Counted from the stretch's first letter, positions 1-9,794 are shown. The stretch is DNA of 63,841 nt from Rhodobacterales bacterium 56_14_T64 (GCA_002162795.1 MAAY01000048.1:1-63841); one strand, 5' to 3'. Notes: generated by a model not told the origin, from the sequence alone. Made by a program: numbers and translations.

Positions 1-2
1 AA

Positions 3-62
3 TGTTTGGGATGGAAAACACCCGCTGAAGTCTTCAAGGAAAAGGTCTTGGATCGGGCCGCA
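3..62 (+). pseudogene. IS30-family transposase, C-terminal tail cut by window edge
   Basis: Reading frame 3 encodes CLGWKTPAEVFKEKVLDRAA and then TGA, the conserved tail of IS30-family transposases (GWKTPAEVF). The rest of the gene lies outside the window. A second, about 80% identical copy of this tail is at 2350-2411. The DNA after both tails is also similar, so this is the right end of one IS30-type element. Confidence 0.75.
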
Positions 63-85
63 TGAACCCCCAAACTCACACCTGC

Positions 86-122
86 TCAAAAGTCGCAGTT
101 CACGTATCGCTCACAGCGCTCA
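86..122 (+). repeat. IS30-type right terminal sequence (copy 1)
   Basis: CTCAAAAGTCGCAG followed by an imperfect GTATCGCTCACAGCGC stretch lies just after the transposase stop. The same block recurs at 2433-2469. Its reverse complement resembles the sequence at 63773-63804, which carries GCGACTTTTGAG. This fits the terminal inverted repeat of an IS30-family element. Confidence 0.6.
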
Positions 123-1010
123 GCTATCACACGGTCCAGTTCTCGAGCAATGGCGCGGAGCCAAAGTCAGCGTCGACGTAATTGCAGATCGTCTCGGTCG
201 TAAAAGATCGACATTATTCCGCGAACTCCCACGCAACCGTTATCAGGATGCCGAGATGCCAAAGCGCGGCGGATATTTTGGTGTTGTGGCCTCGATGAAA
301 GCCTTCGCGCGCCGTCAAAAGGACCGCAAACTGAAGCGGTACAGCGAACTGCGTGTCTTGACTATTGAACGGATCAAAGACGGCCTCTTCTCGGCAGATT
401 GACTTTCAACCGCCTGCCGGGCAATGGGACGCCTGAGCAAATCGCAGGTCGCCTTCGCTATGAGAACGCGCCTGTTCGGGTCTGTCAGGAAACGATCTAC
501 CGGTTCGTCTATTCAGCCGAAGGCATGAAAGAATAACTCTGGTGATATCTGCCAGAACACCGCCGAAAACGCGCCTCCGCAAAGGGCGTGTGCCGAAAAA
601 TTCCAAAACCCATCCTGAGCTAGGCATCGCCAATCGCCCTAAAATTATAGGATAAAGAGTCAATTTGGGCACTCACTGCCCAGTAGGTGATTGCAAAGCA
701 ATCTGCCGTAAAGGGAATCTGACTTAATGCTGTTCAGGCGGAAGTTTGGTCTCGCAAACGTAACATGGCTGGGCGAGCGCGTCAGTCGCTTCACTGTACT
801 GTTGGTGAATGCGAACCGGACGACTTCCAGGGTCATGGGACGGCTGGCGAATGTGATGCGGACCCTCCCTCTCAAGGCGCGTAAATCCGTCACCTTCGAT
901 CGAGGTTCTGAGTTCATGGACTGGCCACATCTGCAAGCTGAAGTGGGGGCGCAAACTTGGTTGTCTAATCGCACGGCGCCAGTCAAGCCCTGGAGGGCAC
1001 AAAACATGGA
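103..1010 (+). pseudogene. Degenerate IS30-family transposase, N-terminal and DDE parts
   Basis: Three separated blocks match one IS30-type transposase. The first, about 103-402, is an N-terminal HTH region with IADRLGRKRSTLFREL and a DAEMPK..GYFGVVAS segment, ending in an in-frame TGA. The second, about 421-535, reads GTPEQIAGRLRYEN and QETIYRFVYS and ends in TAA. The third, 727-1000, is the catalytic-core segment with VERVSRFTV-like residues and SVTFDRGSEF. Stops and frame changes lie between the blocks, so the gene is dead. Its C-terminal part reappears at 2186-2411, beyond an IS110-type element, so the copy appears to be split by that insertion. I call it a family member only; the exact IS name cannot be given from sequence alone. 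Confidence 0.75.
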
Positions 1011-1248
1011 TCGCGCCAACGCGCGTTAAGGTACAAGTCCGAAGGTGGGGCGCAATCTCGGTGTCTCGACGGGAGGAATCGTCTGCGTATGTCGGGAGCA
1101 TGGTTGTCTTTGCGGTCGGACGTATGACCGCCGCATTATGGTCTCCGCAAGTAAGGACTTCCTATGTTCTGCACGCAGTCTCTGAGAGCTGCAGCCAAGT
1201 CTTTCGGAATGACCTGACCTACGTCCAGGACAGGGACGCCTCCTCACA

Positions 1249-2076
1249 TCAGATTGATGACGCGTTGAGATCGGTGTGCTGGAAGGTGTGCTTAAGCAAT
1301 ACCCCAGCCGATGAATTGAAGGGTTCTCCGGTCTTGAGCATGGTGGACATGATAACTGCAAGCTTTCGAGCAACAGCCACGGCCGCGCGTTTGAAGCCAA
1401 GCCGTTCACGCAGTTGCAGGCCCCAGATTTCGAGATTGCTTTCGGTTTTGGCGCTGGTTCTCGTGAGCACCGCCGTCGCCGCCTCGGAGAGCAGGCCGCA
1501 CAGACGGGTGTCGCCTCTACGTGAAATATGGCCGCCAAAGTGCAGCTCTCCGGATTGATAGCGGCGGGTCGTGAGGCCGAGCCAGGCATCGACGGATCGC
1601 GAATTTCGGAAGTTTTGCGGTGTTTCAATTGCAGCGACATAGGAAATCGCCGTGATGGCCCCAATACCCGGTATCGTCATCAGCAGTTTTGTGTCCGAAC
1701 TCTGCCGTGCTGCTGCAAGCACTTGTCACGTAAGTGCGGCCACGCGCTCACGTACTTCGTGCCAGACATCGAGCGGAGCTAAACCATCTGCATCGTTGGC
1801 ATCAGTCTTGTTGAGCGTCTCACTCAGTATTTTCTGTGCATGGCGCTTCGATGCAGACTGCGGGTAAGCCATTTGCCGCAAAAGCATGGAAAACCACGTA
1901 TCGAGGGGGCCGGTTTCGAATTCGACGCGCTGTGGCTTTGGGGCGAGCTTGTGAATTGTTCGCGCGAGCGTTCGGGGGGCAGACGGGCACTTCCCCCGCC
2001 AAATCCGCTTGCCATCCTGCCGGATCGCAAGCGCAGTATCCTTCAAAGACACATCAAGCCTTATATGCTGACCCAT
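1249..2076 (-). pseudogene. IS110-family transposase, frameshifted
   Basis: The N-terminal half starts at 2076 with MGQHIRLDVSLKDTALAIR and includes a DEDD-type segment with KTDANDADGLA. The C-terminal half (1249-1722) carries the Transposase_20 signature, MTIPGIGAITAISYVAAIE and WLGLTTRRYQSGE. The two halves are in different frames. Residues expected between KTDANDADG and the C-terminal domain are missing, so this is a deleted and frameshifted copy. It lies between the two parts of the IS30-type gene, on the opposite strand. Confidence 0.8.
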
Positions 2077-2185
2077 GGTTAATCTCCATCCAATGGTTAG
2101 ACACAACCCTTTCGCGAGTTCGGTTCTCAATCATATCGGTGAGTGCCCCTTTCCCAAACACACATGGCTCAGAGCGAAGCATCCC

Positions 2186-2411
2186 GCGATTACCCCATGT
2201 TCTGCGACCCTTCCGCACACTAGCAAAAGGGGCCGTGGAGAACACCAATCGCAGGTCGCGCAGGTGGCGGCCACGAGACACAGATCCCAGGAAACTCATA
2301 CGTGAGCATCTGGAGGTGATTTGTGCTCGTCTCAACGCCACCCCTCGCAAATGCTTTGGGTGGAAAACACCCGCTGAAGTCTTCAACGAAAATGTCTTGG
2401 ATCAAGTAGCA
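2186..2411 (+). pseudogene. IS30-family transposase, C-terminal fragment (continuation)
   Basis: FCDPSAH, then after a frame change KGAVENTNRR, RDTDPRKLI and FGWKTPAEVF, is the C-terminal third of the IS30-type DDE domain. It includes the catalytic-Glu motif region (VENTNRR). It completes the broken transposase at 103-1010 and ends at TGA-type sequence near 2412. A frameshift near 2210 shows that it is inactive. Confidence 0.7.
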
Positions 2412-2504
2412 TGATACTCCAAACTCAACCCAGCTCAAAAGTCGCAGGTCAGCTATCGCTCACACGCCTCGATGTCGTCGGGTTGGATAGTCAAGACCGG
2501 GTTC

Positions 2505-2766
2505 CCCGTTGATCCTGAAAGCGGTGCTGCACCGGAGCAACCTTCATCAACTGCCCGACATGCTGAAGATGGCCGAAACCATGGTCGCGCGGCGGATCGA
2601 AGCGGCGACTGTCCAGTTCCTCGGGTGGGGCAGCACCGGGCGGAACGTGGCGCCGGATGGATCGGTTCTGCCTTGTCACGCGGCGCAAACCATTCCGCAT
2701 CTCAGCTTTGACCGGGTTCAAGACCGCCCGCTGGCAGACATCTGGTACAAAGTCACCGCGTCATGA
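2505..2766 (+). pseudogene. pqqE relic (PQQ biosynthesis radical-SAM enzyme) with internal deletion
   Basis: The frame first encodes LKAVLHRSNLHQLPDML..ARRIEAATVQFLGW. This matches the middle of PqqE, whose family motif is NAVxHRxNL..GA..ELAxxQYYGW. It then passes directly into GSTGRNVAPDGSVLPCHAAQTIP and DRPLADIWY, the PqqE SPASM-domain region (TPDGxVLPCHAAETIP..LxDIWY). About 60 residues that normally lie between these blocks are absent. The radical-SAM N-terminus and the rest of the C-terminus are also missing, and a stop follows at 2764. PqqE crosslinks Glu and Tyr in PqqA; this copy cannot do so. The deletion joins two GW-containing motifs. No other pqq gene is present in the window. Confidence 0.7.
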
Positions 2767-2915
2767 TGCTTTCCACCGCCGCCTTGATTTGCCAGACGGC
2801 ACCCGAAAACCCCGGAATCGGTAGAATAGGTGCAGCTGATTTACAGCCTAAGTCTGACCTGACAGAGCCTGAAGTTCCCCGACACTGACTAAGTTCACAG
2901 GATGGTTGGGGCCAC

Positions 2916-3860
2916 TCAGACCGAGCTCTTGCGGCCTGAAATAGCGACAACGCCGACAATGATTGCCCCGGTAACGATTAGGCGAAACCCAGCCGACAGG
3001 CCCACAGTATTGAGCATCGAAACCAGCAGGAACATAAACAGCGACGCTCCCCACAGGCCTGTGAGATTGGCATAACCTCCGGCAACTGAGGTGCCACCAA
3101 TGACCACCACGGCGATCGACATTAGCAGATATTGTTCGCCCATGTTTAACGCGGCACCGCCGGAAAACCCTGCGAGCACAAAGCCACAGACCGCAGCCAG
3201 CACCGAGCACATGAGATAGGTGAGGTATCGCGTTTTCTCGACTTTGATGCCAGCAAGCTTAGCCGCGCGGATGTTCTGGCCGATGGCAGAGACCGACAGA
3301 CCAAACGGTGTGCGGTGCAGCATAAATGCCATCGCCAGCGTCAGCACCAGCACAACAATGGTGAGGACCGGCAGGCCGAGCACTTTGGCGACGGCAAAGT
3401 CTCCCAAAATCTCGGGCGGTTTGACGCGCAGCCCTCGGTTCGACCAGATCGCGGTGGATTGATACAGAAACGACGCTGACAACGTGGCGATAATCGGCGG
3501 GATGCGCAGCAGCAGGATCAGCAAGAAATTCAAGGTTCCGATTGCCAGCCCAACCGTCAGAGAGATTAGCAATCCCGGCACCAGCAAAGAGGCGTCTCCA
3601 TTCATGAATTTCATTGCCAGGGTCGCCGACAACGTCATGCAGGCCGGAATGGACAGGTCCACATTGCCCGGCCCCAGAGTGATGACAAACATCTGGCCGG
3701 TGGCGACGATAACAAAGAAGGTGCCAAACGAGGCTGCGGCGGACAGCACCTGCCCTCCGGCGCTGATCCCCGAAATTCCGGTAATTATCATCCACATTGA
3801 CACTGCGCCGAGCCAGGCCCAGATCCAGGGTTTTTGGGTGAGTTGACTGAGAGCACTCAC
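2916..3860 (-). CDS. Sugar ABC transporter permease (RbsC family), second subunit
   Basis: This 314-residue, very hydrophobic protein of the BPD_transp_2/RbsC family has about eight to ten membrane spans. Family features include GPGNVDLSIPACMTLSA near residue 63 and the loop SAIGQNIRAAKLAGIKVEKTR around residues 190-210, which contacts the ATPase. It also has a VVVIGGTSVAGGYANLTG motif. The start codon overlaps the end of the next upstream permease by 4 bp (ATGA-type), so the two are translationally coupled. They likely form a heterodimeric channel with the double ATPase and the binding protein upstream. The substrate is not evident from sequence; the family carries pentoses, hexoses and autoinducer-2. 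It is the last gene of the operon. Confidence 0.9.
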   Translation of the reverse strand: MSALSQLTQKPWIWAWLGAVSMWMIITGISGISAGGQVLSAAASFGTFFVIVATGQMFVITLGPGNVDLSIPACMTLSATLAMKFMNGDASLLVPGLLISLTVGLAIGTLNFLLILLLRIPPIIATLSASFLYQSTAIWSNRGLRVKPPEILGDFAVAKVLGLPVLTIVVLVLTLAMAFMLHRTPFGLSVSAIGQNIRAAKLAGIKVEKTRYLTYLMCSVLAAVCGFVLAGFSGGAALNMGEQYLLMSIAVVVIGGTSVAGGYANLTGLWGASLFMFLLVSMLNTVGLSAGFRLIVTGAIIVGVVAISGRKSSV

Positions 3861-4795
3861 GCGCGCGTCCCCCTTGAATTGATCAAAAGGCGAAGGGCAA
3901 GCACCAGGATCAGAATCACTCCTTGTGCGCCGATCTGAAAGTCTGGGTTTAGGCGTAGAAAGCTGAGGAAAGAGCCGGCCAGGGCCAAGGTAATGGCCCC
4001 AATCACCGCGCCGATTGGGGAGACCCGGCCGCCGACAAATTCACCGCCGCCCAAGATGCCGCCGGCAATCGACAGCAGCGTGTAGCGCAGGGCAATGTTG
4101 GCATCAGCCGAAGTGGTCAATCCGACAAGCGCCATGCCGGAAAGCACGCCGAAAAAGCCAGCCAGCGCAAACATGGTGCATTTGACCCGCAACATCGACC
4201 AGCCCGCCCGCTCCACCGACTTTGGATTGCCACCTGCCCCGCGCAACACCACGCCAGCGGCTGAACGCATCAGACCAAAGTGAACGGTCAGGGCAATCAC
4301 AACCGCAGCAATGATCGGAAACGGCACCAGAGCGGGTTTCAATGTCATCAATGTGCGGATCCAACCCGGAGCGGATCCGCCGGGTGTTGGCAGAACCAGC
4401 ACCGCAATGCCGGTCCAGACAAAAGACATGCCCAGTGTGACGACAATAGACGGCAAGTTTCGCAGATGTATCAATGCGCCAAGCGCGGCATAGGCAGCAA
4501 CACAGGCGGCCAGTGCCAGGATGCCAATCAACGGTGCATCATTTAGCCATGTCGCCGTGATGCAGGCCGTTAAGGATATGAATGCACCCAGCGACAGGTC
4601 CAGATCATTGACGCAGAGAATGAACATCTGCGCGATGGTGGCCAGCGCAATTGGCACCGCCAAATTCAGCAGCAGGTTCAGCCCAAAATAGCTCATTGTG
4701 CGGGGCTGCAGATAAAAGATGGCCGCTAGCAGGGCAGCCAGAGACAGGCCAGGCAACAGGGTTCGCATCATCGCGGGAGTTAATAACCGGGACAT
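3857..4795 (-). CDS. Sugar ABC transporter permease (RbsC family), first subunit
   Basis: This 312-residue integral membrane permease has several hydrophobic helices and the RbsC-type segment VNDLDLSLGAFISLTACI. A cytoplasmic loop reads RGAGGNPKSVERAGWSMLRVK, and the conserved glycine-rich motif is SIAGGILGGGEFVGGRVSPIGAV. It abuts the ATPase gene (4796) and overlaps the following permease by 4 bp. Having two different RbsC-type permeases instead of one is common in this subfamily. It lies in a four-gene operon together with a Peripla_BP_4 binding protein. Confidence 0.9.
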   Translation of the reverse strand: MSRLLTPAMMRTLLPGLSLAALLAAIFYLQPRTMSYFGLNLLLNLAVPIALATIAQMFILCVNDLDLSLGAFISLTACITATWLNDAPLIGILALAACVAAYAALGALIHLRNLPSIVVTLGMSFVWTGIAVLVLPTPGGSAPGWIRTLMTLKPALVPFPIIAAVVIALTVHFGLMRSAAGVVLRGAGGNPKSVERAGWSMLRVKCTMFALAGFFGVLSGMALVGLTTSADANIALRYTLLSIAGGILGGGEFVGGRVSPIGAVIGAITLALAGSFLSFLRLNPDFQIGAQGVILILVLALRLLINSRGTRA

Positions 4796-6259
4796 CTAAA
4801 CATCCTCCGCTTCAAAGGAACTGCTTAGAATATTGGCTTCGGTCAGGGTCTCGCCACTGAGTTCGGCAACGATGTGGCCTTCGCGAAATACATAAACGCG
4901 GTCACAATGTTTCAATTCATCCGTTTCTGTCGTGTACCAGATTAACGCGCGCCCTAAAGCGGCTTCTTCTGTCAGGATTTCATAGACTTCCTGCTTGGTG
5001 CCGACATCGACGCCTCGCATTGGGTCGTCCATCAATACGATTTTGGCGTCCGATCCCAAGGCCCGTGCAAACAGCGCCTTTTGCTGATTGCCGCCAGACA
5101 GGGACAGGATGTTGTTTTTCATGTCGGCTGTCCGGATCGACAGCTTTTTGTGCCATCCGGCGGCTTCGTCATCTTCACGGTCAAAATCGAGCGAGAAGCG
5201 GTTCATCAGCCGCGCAAAGGAGCTGACCGAAATATTTCGGGTGATCGACCACAGTGGAAAAATCCCATCTGATTGTCTGTCTCCGGCGACAAACACGGCG
5301 GGTTCCGTTGCCGAGATCGCACGCCGCGCGCCCTGTGCAGCCTCAAAAATCTTGACCAACGCGTTTGTCTGCCCATGGCCGCTCAGACCGGCAAAGCCGA
5401 TGATTTCCCCAGGATAGAGTATCAATTGGTGGCCATTTTCACGCGGGCCAGTCACCACCGGATCACTATTAACAATTTTGGTGTTGATGCGAGTGCCAAA
5501 ACCGCTGTCGTCTACCAGCACATCGCCCATATCGCGCACCAGCCTTTCGCGATCAAAATTTGTTGTGTCATCGACAGCAACCACCACCCCGTCGCGCATC
5601 ACCACCACGGTATCCGAGGCGGTTAAAATTTCGCCTAGCAAGTGGGAAATCAGCACTACACTGCGGCTTCCGGATACAAACTCCCGGATGAAAGTCACAA
5701 GTTGCGCCGCTGCATTTTGATCAAGCGAGGACGTTGGTTCATCCAAGATGACCAGATCAACCTGACTATCAACGATGGAAAAGGCCCGCGCGATTTCCAC
5801 CATTTGACGGCGAGCAATGGTCAGGTCGCCAACTTCGCTATCCGGGTTGATCCCGTGCCCTGGAAAGATCTGGTCAAGCGACTCCAAGATCACTTTGCCG
5901 GCTGTCTTACGCCAGCCAAATCCTTTGATTGATGGATGTGAGATCCGCAGATTTTCCGCCACCGTAAGGTTGGGGCACAGCGACAGTTCTTGAAATACAC
6001 ACCGTATGCCGTGGCCCACGGCCGTGGCAGGATCATAACCCCGATCAAAATCTTCACCGTCTATACGCAGTGAGCCCGCATCGGGCCGGATAAGCCCGGA
6101 CAGCACATTCATCAAGGTCGATTTGCCCGCGCCGTTGTGGCCAACCAGCCCGACACAGGTGCCCCGCATCAGCTGGAAGTCCACACCAGCCAGAGCGCGG
6201 GCGGCGCCGAAACTTTTCTCGACACCGCCCATGTCAACCAAGGGAGTATTCATTTGCAC
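4796..6259 (-). CDS. Sugar ABC transporter ATP-binding protein, duplicated domains (RbsA/MglA type)
   Basis: This 487-residue protein carries two nucleotide-binding domains in one chain, as in RbsA and MglA. The first has an intact Walker A (GHNGAGKST, about residues 39-47) and a Walker [12 protein letters not shown], but its signature reads LTIARRQ instead of LSGGQ. The second has a degenerate Walker A (GLSGHGQTN) and a good signature, [15 protein letters not shown], with Walker [12 protein letters not shown]. One domain weak in each motif is the usual state of this family. It energises the two permeases downstream. The neighbouring gene order is binding protein, ATPase, permease, permease. 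Confidence 0.92.
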   Translation of the reverse strand: MQMNTPLVDMGGVEKSFGAARALAGVDFQLMRGTCVGLVGHNGAGKSTLMNVLSGLIRPDAGSLRIDGEDFDRGYDPATAVGHGIRCVFQELSLCPNLTVAENLRISHPSIKGFGWRKTAGKVILESLDQIFPGHGINPDSEVGDLTIARRQMVEIARAFSIVDSQVDLVILDEPTSSLDQNAAAQLVTFIREFVSGSRSVVLISHLLGEILTASDTVVVMRDGVVVAVDDTTNFDRERLVRDMGDVLVDDSGFGTRINTKIVNSDPVVTGPRENGHQLILYPGEIIGFAGLSGHGQTNALVKIFEAAQGARRAISATEPAVFVAGDRQSDGIFPLWSITRNISVSSFARLMNRFSLDFDREDDEAAGWHKKLSIRTADMKNNILSLSGGNQQKALFARALGSDAKIVLMDDPMRGVDVGTKQEVYEILTEEAALGRALIWYTTETDELKHCDRVYVFREGHIVAELSGETLTEANILSSSFEAEDV

Positions 6260-6310
6260 GTGGTCGTCTTTCTGTTCTTATCATTCATGCAGAGCTGGGA
6301 TCTGTTGGCT

Positions 6311-7330
6311 TTAGTTGCCGAAGATCACAGCCTTGGAGTCATCCAGAGAATACTCGACATTCGCAACACCGCCAGCCTGAGTGGTTTTCAGGCTTTCCTC
6401 AAGGGTATCTTGTGTGATGCTCAGGAAGGGAACCGACAGATCCTGTGGGACCTCGGCACCATCAAGAACTTGCTGAGCAACCCAGAAAGCCAGGGTTGAA
6501 ACACCCGGCGCAATCGACACCGACATGGTCTCGTATCCGTTGGCGTCTTTCTGTTCTTTCCACCAGGTTAGCTCGTCGTGACGGTTGCCCATAACGATGA
6601 TCGGCGTGTCCCGGCCAGCGGCTTTGAACGCCTGTGCAGCGCCATAGCCATCACCACCCTGGGTCACCACAGCGGCGATATCCGGGAGGCTTGGCAGAAT
6701 GCCAGCAACAGCTTTTTGCGACACGTCCTGCGCCCAGTCACCGTGGACCGACCCCTGGATGTTGAATTTGTCGTTTGCCGAAACACCTTCGTGAATACCA
6801 CCCGAGATCTCGTCATCCACAAACACCCCGGCAAGGCCGCGGATTTCCAGCAGATTGCCGCCATCCGGGAAGCGTCCAGCCAGATACTCAACCTGAACTT
6901 TGCCCATTGCATGGAAATCCACCGCAATACGATAGGCGCAGGGTTCGGTCACGATGCCATCAAAAGACACCACTACTACACCCGCGTCACAGGCCTCTTT
7001 AACCGCACCATTCAGTCCTTCAGGCGAGGCCGCATTGATGACAATAGCATCATAGCCCTGCAGGATCAGGTTCTGGATTTGCGCGGCCTGCTCAGTTACT
7101 TGGTTCTCGGCAGTGGTAAAGGCATCTGCCGAGGCAACAACGCCGGCAGTGACAGCTTCACCCGTGACTTTTTCCCAGCTGGTCAACATGGCCTGACGCC
7201 ATGAGTTACCCGCGTAGTTGTTGGACAGTGCGATTTTCTTTCCCGACGTATCGGCAAATGCACCGCTGCCAGTAACCAGCGCGACGGTCGCAACCGTACA
7301 GCAGAGTTTTCCTAGTGTTGTGAGTTTCAT
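6311..7330 (-). CDS. Periplasmic sugar-binding protein (Peripla_BP_4)
   Basis: This 339-residue protein has a Sec signal peptide: MKLTTLGK, then a hydrophobic core, ending near GAFADTSG. The mature part follows the ribose-binding-protein fold. It has a first-strand KIALSNNYAGNSWRQ, a segment ILQGYDAIVINAASPEGLN, and VVVSFDGIVTEPCAY in the sugar-binding hinge region. It is the first gene of the importer operon, preceded by 230 bp of non-coding sequence containing AGGAGG-like Shine-Dalgarno (GGGAGGTTACTATG on the minus strand). The ligand is unknown. Its position directly downstream of a histidine kinase/response regulator pair suggests that it may be induced by them. Confidence 0.9.
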   Translation of the reverse strand: MKLTTLGKLCCTVATVALVTGSGAFADTSGKKIALSNNYAGNSWRQAMLTSWEKVTGEAVTAGVVASADAFTTAENQVTEQAAQIQNLILQGYDAIVINAASPEGLNGAVKEACDAGVVVVSFDGIVTEPCAYRIAVDFHAMGKVQVEYLAGRFPDGGNLLEIRGLAGVFVDDEISGGIHEGVSANDKFNIQGSVHGDWAQDVSQKAVAGILPSLPDIAAVVTQGGDGYGAAQAFKAAGRDTPIIVMGNRHDELTWWKEQKDANGYETMSVSIAPGVSTLAFWVAQQVLDGAEVPQDLSVPFLSITQDTLEESLKTTQAGGVANVEYSLDDSKAVIFGN

Positions 7331-7560
7331 AGTAACCTCCCATTACGAAACCAATTGATCTGTATCTTGCTCTATCCCCAGGGCCGTGGCGCATAATTTT
7401 AAGCGCCATCAAAAATGTCCGCCATAATGGCCTTAAACATCTTGGTTGGAAGATTAGAAAACATGGCAGTGGCGGGAAACCAGCGGTAGCGACCAATTAC
7501 ATGCGCATCTCAACAGTCAGACTGCGGATTTCCGCAAGGCCACTGAAACTGCCAATTTGC

Positions 7561-8289
7561 CTATACCTCTATGCTCAGCCGCCAGGCGTTAAGCTGTTCT
7601 TCTGCCAATGACATTCCTTCCAGATTCAGCAGGCCCCGCGACAATGCAATTGACACCGCACGCGTACGGGAATTGAACGCGGGGCCAATTTCACCATTGA
7701 TTAGGTCCTGATCGATCCCCAGCTTCTCATAAAGGTGCTTCAACCGGCTTTGCACCGTTCGCGTCGAGATACTGCGCCGCGCCGCAATGGCCTTGTCGGT
7801 CATCCCCAGTGAGATATCCGTCAACACCTCAAACTCGGTATTGGACAGGCCGGCGTGGATGTCCTGCGCCCGCTGCTGAACGCCACGGATTTCCCGGTCG
7901 ATGATGCACTGATCCTCTTGAAACACCCCCAACAGGGCAAGGCCCAGCCGATGTTCCGATGCTGTTTTTAGCAGGTATCCATAGACAGCCCCGGTTGGGA
8001 CAATACGAGAAATGCCACGCACATAGGCCTCGTCCGAGTAATTGGACCAAAACAGAATACGCATGGACGGATGTGTCTTCCAAATCGACGAGGCCGCCGC
8101 AATGCCGCTCATTTTCGGCATCTGCAGATCCATCACCACCGCATCAATAGCGTTGTTCTCGGCAATTTCGATGGCCTCTTCACCGTTTGTTGCCTCAAAC
8201 ACTTTGTCGCAATCGGGTAGCGATTTTTGCACGGTACTGGACAGGAAGGAGCGGTGGAACGGGTCGTCTTCAGCGATAAGGATCTTCAT
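7561..8289 (-). CDS. NarL/LuxR-family response regulator
   Basis: This 242-residue protein has an N-terminal receiver domain. ILIAEDDP carries the acidic pocket, the predicted phosphoacceptor is Asp54 in VVMDLQMPKMSG, and a conserved Lys lies in YLLKTAS near residue 110. A C-terminal LuxR-type HTH (LSNTEFEVLTDISLGMTDKAIAARRSISTRTVQSRLKHLYEKL) follows. It is slightly longer than the usual 210-220 residues because of a tail after the HTH. The gene overlaps the end of the kinase gene by 4 bp, so kinase and regulator are made together. Its operon lies just upstream of the sugar importer on the same strand, the likely target. Confidence 0.9.
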   Translation of the reverse strand: MKILIAEDDPFHRSFLSSTVQKSLPDCDKVFEATNGEEAIEIAENNAIDAVVMDLQMPKMSGIAAASSIWKTHPSMRILFWSNYSDEAYVRGISRIVPTGAVYGYLLKTASEHRLGLALLGVFQEDQCIIDREIRGVQQRAQDIHAGLSNTEFEVLTDISLGMTDKAIAARRSISTRTVQSRLKHLYEKLGIDQDLINGEIGPAFNSRTRAVSIALSRGLLNLEGMSLAEEQLNAWRLSIEV

Positions 8290-9584
8290 GGCATCTGTCT
8301 TTCTAGCTGCGCAAATTTATGGAGACGCGTGGTCGAAGGATCATCACTTTCCGGACTCCGGGTTAGAGCCGACAGTGGAATCGTCAGGTCCGTTTGGCTG
8401 CCAATCCCGTTGGCATTGCGACTAAATTCAACGTGGGAGGAAATCAGAGCCGCGCGAATACGAATATTGTCGACCCCACCAGAAGACCGCCGCCATCCCT
8501 CGGCAGGTTCGTCACCATCATTGGCCACCACTATGCGGATATGCTGCGCGGTGCTCGTCAGTTTGACGGTAATCCAGGAACAGCGCGAGTGTTTGATCGC
8601 GTTGGTGACCGCCTCTTGCACGATCCGGAACACGGCGGTCCGGATCGGGTCTGGCCCACCGTCCAACAGATCATCGGTTGCGTCCGTGACCGATACTTTC
8701 ACAGCGCGTTCAATGCCAATCGTTGCCCGCTCTAGCTGCGCTTCAATCGCCTGAGTCAGTCCAAAAAGTTCCAATACTCCCGGCTTGGCGTTCTCAATGA
8801 TCCCACGCAGTTCAGAAATACTATGCGCAATACTATCTGCGATTTGCCCCAACTCACCAGGCTTTGGTTTGGGTTGTTCTGATAATCGGGTGACCTGATG
8901 GTACACAGCAGACAACTCGGCCAAAGTCTGGTCATGTAACTCCATGCCCAGCCGTTGACGCTCTGCCTCCATTGCCTCGGTCAACCGCAAGGCCCCAACC
9001 CGCAACGATTGTTCACGCCCGCGTGCCGCGCCCTCGGCCAAGGCCGAGACACGCGCCTGTTCGCTCATATTCAACGCATAGACATAGGGTGAAATCAGAT
9101 CCGCAATATTTTGGGTAATTGCCAAGTCTTCGTCGGTATAAGCATTTTTGCGATGTGACGAAACATTCAACGTCCCCAGAACCTCGCCATGCACATACAG
9201 CGGAACATGCATGCGGCTGTGTAGATTAGCCTCATAAATTGGTGCATCACTTGCCCCTTCAAAATGAAACCTGTCATCCTCCCAAGCATCACCGGTCAGA
9301 ATATGGGAGACCTTGCCATTCAACACATGGCGCACTGGGCTTAGATCATTGGGCTGCGTGTCTCTGGTTTTGCCCCAATGCGTTTCAACCCCGGTCTCAA
9401 AGGCGACATGCATCGAACTGTCGCCTGGTGAAACGATGGCCACATCCAGATGATCGTAGAGCAGCAATTTTGACTGAACGGCCTCGGCAATTTTGTTCAG
9501 GACATTCTGAAAATCCAGCTCACCGGCCACTGCACGCGAGATCGCCAGATAATACTCCAGAGGGATTTTTGACCGTGCTGCCAT
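8286..9584 (-). CDS. GAF-domain sensor histidine kinase (NarX/DegS-like, HisKA_3)
   Basis: The protein has about 432 residues from the preferred ATG at 9584, which has AAAGG about 8 nt upstream. A GTG at 9608 is an alternative start. An N-terminal GAF domain (about 20-175, with HVPLYVHGEVLGTLNVSS) is followed by a short coiled region. The HisKA_3 dimerisation helix contains GMELHDQT, whose His is the phosphorylation site. The HATPase domain has a VQEAVTNAIKHS N-box and VANDGDEPAEGW. There are no membrane spans, so the kinase is cytoplasmic and the signal is probably an intracellular small molecule read by GAF. It is divergently arranged with the SMP-30 gene across about 210 bp. Confidence 0.88.
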   Translation of the reverse strand: MAARSKIPLEYYLAISRAVAGELDFQNVLNKIAEAVQSKLLLYDHLDVAIVSPGDSSMHVAFETGVETHWGKTRDTQPNDLSPVRHVLNGKVSHILTGDAWEDDRFHFEGASDAPIYEANLHSRMHVPLYVHGEVLGTLNVSSHRKNAYTDEDLAITQNIADLISPYVYALNMSEQARVSALAEGAARGREQSLRVGALRLTEAMEAERQRLGMELHDQTLAELSAVYHQVTRLSEQPKPKPGELGQIADSIAHSISELRGIIENAKPGVLELFGLTQAIEAQLERATIGIERAVKVSVTDATDDLLDGGPDPIRTAVFRIVQEAVTNAIKHSRCSWITVKLTSTAQHIRIVVANDGDEPAEGWRRSSGGVDNIRIRAALISSHVEFSRNANGIGSQTDLTIPLSALTRSPESDDPSTTRLHKFAQLERQMP

Positions 9585-9794
9585 GCCAGTACCTTTGTTT
9601 CGAATCACGCTACGGCATCACATCTGATAGGCCAAGTTGAGCCTTGGTAATTTGACTGCATGTTCGCACAATTCCATCTGCGGGTTCCCGCAATACAACT
9701 GCAGAAAAACGTACCCGAACATGAGAATTCTGGCCGTGATCATCAAATTTATTTTGGCTATCTGTTGGATGTAGCGACCAAAAAAGAAGTCCAA

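Noticed and set aside
1061-1558. Plus-strand open frame in the IS110 region
   Set aside because: The minus strand carries recognisable IS110 transposase motifs over the same bases, so this frame is a shadow.
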